NCBI GenBank assembly: GCA_020621405.1
Contig: JAHRYN010000007.1
Span: 1-64,000, forward strand
Direction: 5' to 3'
Length of the DNA stretch: 64,000 nucleotides
DNA from: Betaproteobacteria bacterium
GTDB lineage: Bacteria; Pseudomonadota; Gammaproteobacteria; Burkholderiales; Rhodocyclaceae
This document shows positions 61,355 to 64,000 of this stretch, piece by piece (within the stretch, counting starts at the first letter, position 1; each line of letters opens with the position of its first letter). A program made the position numbers and the translations under genes. The notes below the pieces were generated by a model. It was not told where the DNA came from. It worked only from the letters and a program-made list of their open reading frames with translations, and did not search any database.

Positions 61355-62005
61355 TCAGCCGAGCTCGCGGATCAGCGATGCGCCCAGCAGTTCGCCGATG
61401 CGTTCGAGATACAGCGTACCCATGTCCGGCACGAAACGCTCGATGTCGTCTGCACCGAGCGCCAGCAGGCCGACGGTGCGCGATTCCCGGCGCAGCGGAA
61501 TCAGCGCCATCGATTGCACGGCAGGCGCCGCATCGCCGAACCACGCCAGCACGCCCAGATCGTTGACCGGGCCGCAGTACGGTTCGCGGCTGTCGTTGGC
61601 AAACACGCGGATGGCTTCGTCCACCGGTGCGAATACTTCGCTGTCGCGGGTGAGCACGCTGTTCCACATGCGCAACGCCATATGCGGCACCGCGAACGCC
61701 TCGGCCAGCTGCTCGCGCAGCGCCAGCATCACTGCGTCGAAACTACCGGCCGTCAGCAGCGCGATCGACAGCGCGTGCACGCGCGTCGAAATGAGGTCGT
61801 TTTCTTCGCCGAAGTGCAGCAGCTCGGCCAGCTTCAGCTCCAGCGTCTTGGCCTTTTCGCGCAGCGTCAGTATCTGCCGCTCGGTGATCGATATGGCGCG
61901 TCCGCCATGCGGATGCGGGACATAGAGCTGCGCCAGCAGGTCGTGGTAATCGTCGAAAAACTGCGGATGATCCTGCAGGTAACGCGCGACGTCGTCGGCT
62001 CTCAT
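61355..62005 (-). CDS. DUF484 family protein
   Basis: A 216-residue cytoplasmic protein with a helical N-terminus (DDVARYLQDHPQFFDDYHDL), a coiled coil (about 45-75) and a GAF-like C-terminal domain (about 85-215). Function unknown. It follows dapF by 7 bases; in many proteobacteria dapF-DUF484-xerC form an operon, but here rlmI takes the place of xerC. The ATG at 62003-62005 is preferred to a TTG at 62038 that lies within dapF. Confidence 0.9.
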   Translation of the reverse strand: MRADDVARYLQDHPQFFDDYHDLLAQLYVPHPHGGRAISITERQILTLREKAKTLELKLAELLHFGEENDLISTRVHALSIALLTAGSFDAVMLALREQLAEAFAVPHMALRMWNSVLTRDSEVFAPVDEAIRVFANDSREPYCGPVNDLGVLAWFGDAAPAVQSMALIPLRRESRTVGLLALGADDIERFVPDMGTLYLERIGELLGASLIRELG

Positions 62006-62012
62006 GCCTTGA

Positions 62013-62846
62013 TTACTCCAGATGGATGTCTGCTTCAAAAACCGTGACCGCCGGGCCGGTCATGAAGACCGGTTCACCTTCGCCGGCCCAGGCGATATTC
62101 AGTTCGCCGCCGCGGGTGGCTACCCGCACCGGACTTTCCAGCAGGTTGCGCACGATGCCGGCCACCACCGCTGCGCAGGCGCCGGTACCGCAGGCCAGCG
62201 TTTCGCCGGCACCACGCTCGTATACGCGCAGCCGGATGTGGTGTGCATCGACCACCTGCATGAAGCCGGCGTTCACACGCGCCGGAAAGCGCGGGTGCGA
62301 CTCGATCAGCGGCCCCATCTGCGCCACCGGCGCCTTGTCGATGTCGGCCACGACCTGCACCGCGTGCGGGTTGCCCATCGATACCGCGGTGATCGCCAGC
62401 CGGGCACCCGCCACGTCGAGCGGCTGCACTCGGGCGTCGGACGCCGACTCGAACGGGATGCGCGCCGGTTCGAACACCGGCACCCCCATGTTCACGGTCA
62501 CCGTGTCGTCGTCCTCGCAGCGCAGCGTGATCACTCCGCTTTTGGTCTCGACGCGGATTTCCCGCTTGTCGGTCAGCCCCTGCTCGCGCACGAAGCGCAC
62601 GAAGCAGCGCGCACCGTTGCCGCACTGTTCGACTTCACTGCCGTCGGCGTTGAAGATGCGGTAGCGGAAATCCACGCCCGCCTGCTGAGCAGGTTCAACC
62701 AGCAACAGCTGATCACAGCCGACGCCGAAGTGGCGGTCGGCCAGGAAACGCACGCGCTCCGGCGTCAGGTCCACCTGCTGGCCGATGCCGTCGATGACCA
62801 CGAAGTCATTGCCCAGCCCGTGCATCTTGGAAAAACGGATCTTCAT
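62013..62846 (-). CDS. dapF: Diaminopimelate epimerase
   Basis: Converts LL- to meso-diaminopimelate for lysine and peptidoglycan. The 277-residue protein has the two catalytic cysteines, C75 (EQCGNGARC) and C219 ([10 protein letters not shown]), one in each of two similar domains, and starts [19 protein letters not shown]. It overlaps the CoA-binding gene by 4 bases (ATGA). Confidence 0.97.
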   Translation of the reverse strand: MKIRFSKMHGLGNDFVVIDGIGQQVDLTPERVRFLADRHFGVGCDQLLLVEPAQQAGVDFRYRIFNADGSEVEQCGNGARCFVRFVREQGLTDKREIRVETKSGVITLRCEDDDTVTVNMGVPVFEPARIPFESASDARVQPLDVAGARLAITAVSMGNPHAVQVVADIDKAPVAQMGPLIESHPRFPARVNAGFMQVVDAHHIRLRVYERGAGETLACGTGACAAVVAGIVRNLLESPVRVATRGGELNIAWAGEGEPVFMTGPAVTVFEADIHLE

Positions 62847-63271
62847 TCGCTCACCATCGAAACGTAGTCACGCCACACGCAGCGGTTCATCACCACGGTC
62901 AGCCCGGCATCCCTGGCACGCTGCGCCGCCGCCTCGTCGATCACACCGTCCTGCAGCCAGATTGCCGGCAATCCGAGCGCGATGCAGCGATCGACCACCG
63001 CACCGACGCGCTGCGGCGCAAGGAACACGTCGACCAGATCCACCGTCTGCCGCAGTGCCTGCGGAATGTCGTCGAGCGAGCTGAAGGCCGGCTCGCCGAG
63101 TACCTCGGATACGACCGGCCTGACCGGCACGATGCGCCAGCCGAAGCCCTGCATGGCGCGCGCCACGCGATGGCTGGGACGGGACGGATTCGGTGACAGG
63201 CCGACCACGGCGACCGTGCGTACCGAGCGCAGCAGTGCAGCGATGGCCTGTGGCGTGGGGTTTTCGAACAT
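62843..63271 (-). CDS. CoA-binding domain protein (YccU-like)
   Basis: A 142-residue Rossmann-type protein of the CoA-binding family ([68 protein letters not shown]). Binding of CoA has been shown for relatives, but the cellular role is unclear. Its stop overlaps dapF, and the acyltransferase ends 9 bases upstream, so all three are probably on one mRNA. Confidence 0.9.
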   Translation of the reverse strand: MFENPTPQAIAALLRSVRTVAVVGLSPNPSRPSHRVARAMQGFGWRIVPVRPVVSEVLGEPAFSSLDDIPQALRQTVDLVDVFLAPQRVGAVVDRCIALGLPAIWLQDGVIDEAAAQRARDAGLTVVMNRCVWRDYVSMVSE

Positions 63272-63280
63272 CCGCGCATT

Positions 63281-64000
63281 CTACAGGGCGGGTCGCTGCA
63301 CGCCCGGCGGGCACTTGTAGCGCTTGTAGCCCCAGATGTACTGCGCCGGGTAGCGGCGCACCAGCGCCTCGACATTGCGGTTGATCGCCTCGACCCGGGC
63401 GCGCGTGTCACCGGTCACCGGCACCTCCGGCTGCAGAAAATGCAGGTGAAAACCCCGGCCGGCGGGAAGACGTTCGGCAAACACCATCAGCACGCCGGCC
63501 GCGACGTCGGTCAACCGCGCCGCCAGCGTCATCGTGTAGGCCGGCCGTCCGAAGAAATCCACCCACAGTCCCTCGCCATTGCCCGGCACCTGATCGGGCA
63601 GGATGCCGACCATGCCGCCGTCACGCAGGGTGCGCAGCAACCGGCGCACGCCGCCGGCGTCGGCTGCTGCCAGCGACACGCCGCCGCCCCGCCGACCCTT
63701 TTCCATCAGCGGGCCCAGCCAGGCCTGGCGCGGTGCCCGGTACAGCACGGTGATCGGGATGCGCGAACCGATCAGCTGCGCCGCGACCTCGAACGCCCCC
63801 ATGTGCGGCGTCAGCAGCACCACGCCGCGACCGGTGGCGTGCAGCGCCTCTACATGCTCCCAGCCGCTGACCTCGACCACGCGGGCCAGCACCTCGGCAC
63901 GCGGACGCCGCCACACCCAGGGCAGTTCCAATATCACGCGCCCGGCGTGGGCGGCCGCGTTGGCGATCAGCGCCTCGTCGGCGTCCGGAATCGCGGCCAG
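63281..64000 (-). CDS. Lipid A biosynthesis (lauroyl) acyltransferase, 5' end beyond window
   Basis: The last 239 or so residues of an LpxL/HtrB-family acyltransferase that adds a secondary acyl chain to lipid A at the inner membrane. The catalytic HX4E motif is present (PHMGAFE), with LPDQVPGNGEGLWVDFFGR and the C-terminal RRYPAQYIWGYKRYK. The frame stays open to the window edge, so the N-terminal membrane helix is not seen. It is the first gene of the group with the CoA-binding gene, dapF and DUF484. Confidence 0.93.
   Translation of the reverse strand: MAAIPDADEALIANAAAHAGRVILELPWVWRRPRAEVLARVVEVSGWEHVEALHATGRGVVLLTPHMGAFEVAAQLIGSRIPITVLYRAPRQAWLGPLMEKGRRGGGVSLAAADAGGVRRLLRTLRDGGMVGILPDQVPGNGEGLWVDFFGRPAYTMTLAARLTDVAAGVLMVFAERLPAGRGFHLHFLQPEVPVTGDTRARVEAINRNVEALVRRYPAQYIWGYKRYKCPPGVQRPAL

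Noticed and set aside
59465-62047. An 860-codon plus-strand open frame across dksA, rlmI and DUF484
   Set aside because: It is antisense to three conserved genes and its translation shows no family signature.

Overview
The protein-coding content points to a high-GC betaproteobacterium, probably Rhodocyclales or a close relative (a Methyloversatilis-like organism is a guess). The signs are the gene neighbourhoods (tyrS/anmK divergence, argC to erpA, rplM-rpsI, aspS to nudB, gpsA-SH3-secB-grxC-rhodanese opposite gpmA-envC-ctpA, hslVU, dapF-DUF484), a cytochrome c4, an Mg-type HemB and a PEP-CTERM protein. The 16S fragment at the left edge does not agree with this cleanly. Its outermost ~150 bases look alphaproteobacterial and its middle looks gammaproteobacterial, so this edge may be a chimeric assembly.

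Layout. Positions 1-1306 hold the 5' two thirds of a 16S gene on the minus strand, with its leader and a consensus promoter. Positions 1307-16564 are mainly housekeeping: tyrS, anmK, an argC/bactofilin/erpA group, rplM-rpsI, osmC, coq7, a rubrerythrin/DUF3501/CNP1 group, rppH, proS, a lytic transglycosylase, an unusual response regulator, ffh and a CcsA-like gene. Positions 16568-24704 carry corC, the type IV pilus genes pilBCD, fmdB-DUF502 and aspS. An exported RNase Sa-like enzyme with its barstar-type inhibitor sits between aspS and nudB. Then come hsp20, argB, a HAD phosphatase, hemB, engB, cytochrome c4, DUF455 and msrPQ (to 33411).

Positions 33404-42169 are the most accessory part: a PEP-CTERM protein, a 1010-residue ExeM-type nuclease with RTX repeats, two old-yellow-enzyme family flavoproteins with an SDR, a divergent TetR regulator over a long dyad operator, a MaoC dehydratase, and the wreck of an aldo/keto reductase gene. 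The remainder, to 64000, returns to core genes: bioBC, comF, trmL, gpsA, secB, grxC, gpmA, envC, ctpA, moeB/thiF, dsbB, hslVU, dksA, rlmI, dapF and a lipid A acyltransferase cut by the edge. Among them are a STAS protein, an uncharacterised His-tailed protein and a ZnuD-like TonB receptor with a small Cys/His exported partner.

The points most worth following are two candidate small RNAs whose C-rich hairpin loops imitate the 16S anti-Shine-Dalgarno sequence (7434-7536 minus; about 29290-29399 plus), a FixJ-like regulator whose phospho-acceptor Asp is Asn, the RNase/barstar pair, the TetR-operator flavoenzyme cluster, a bioC gene that seems to start at CTG, and the composite 16S. No CRISPR array, tRNA gene, insertion sequence or prophage was recognised.
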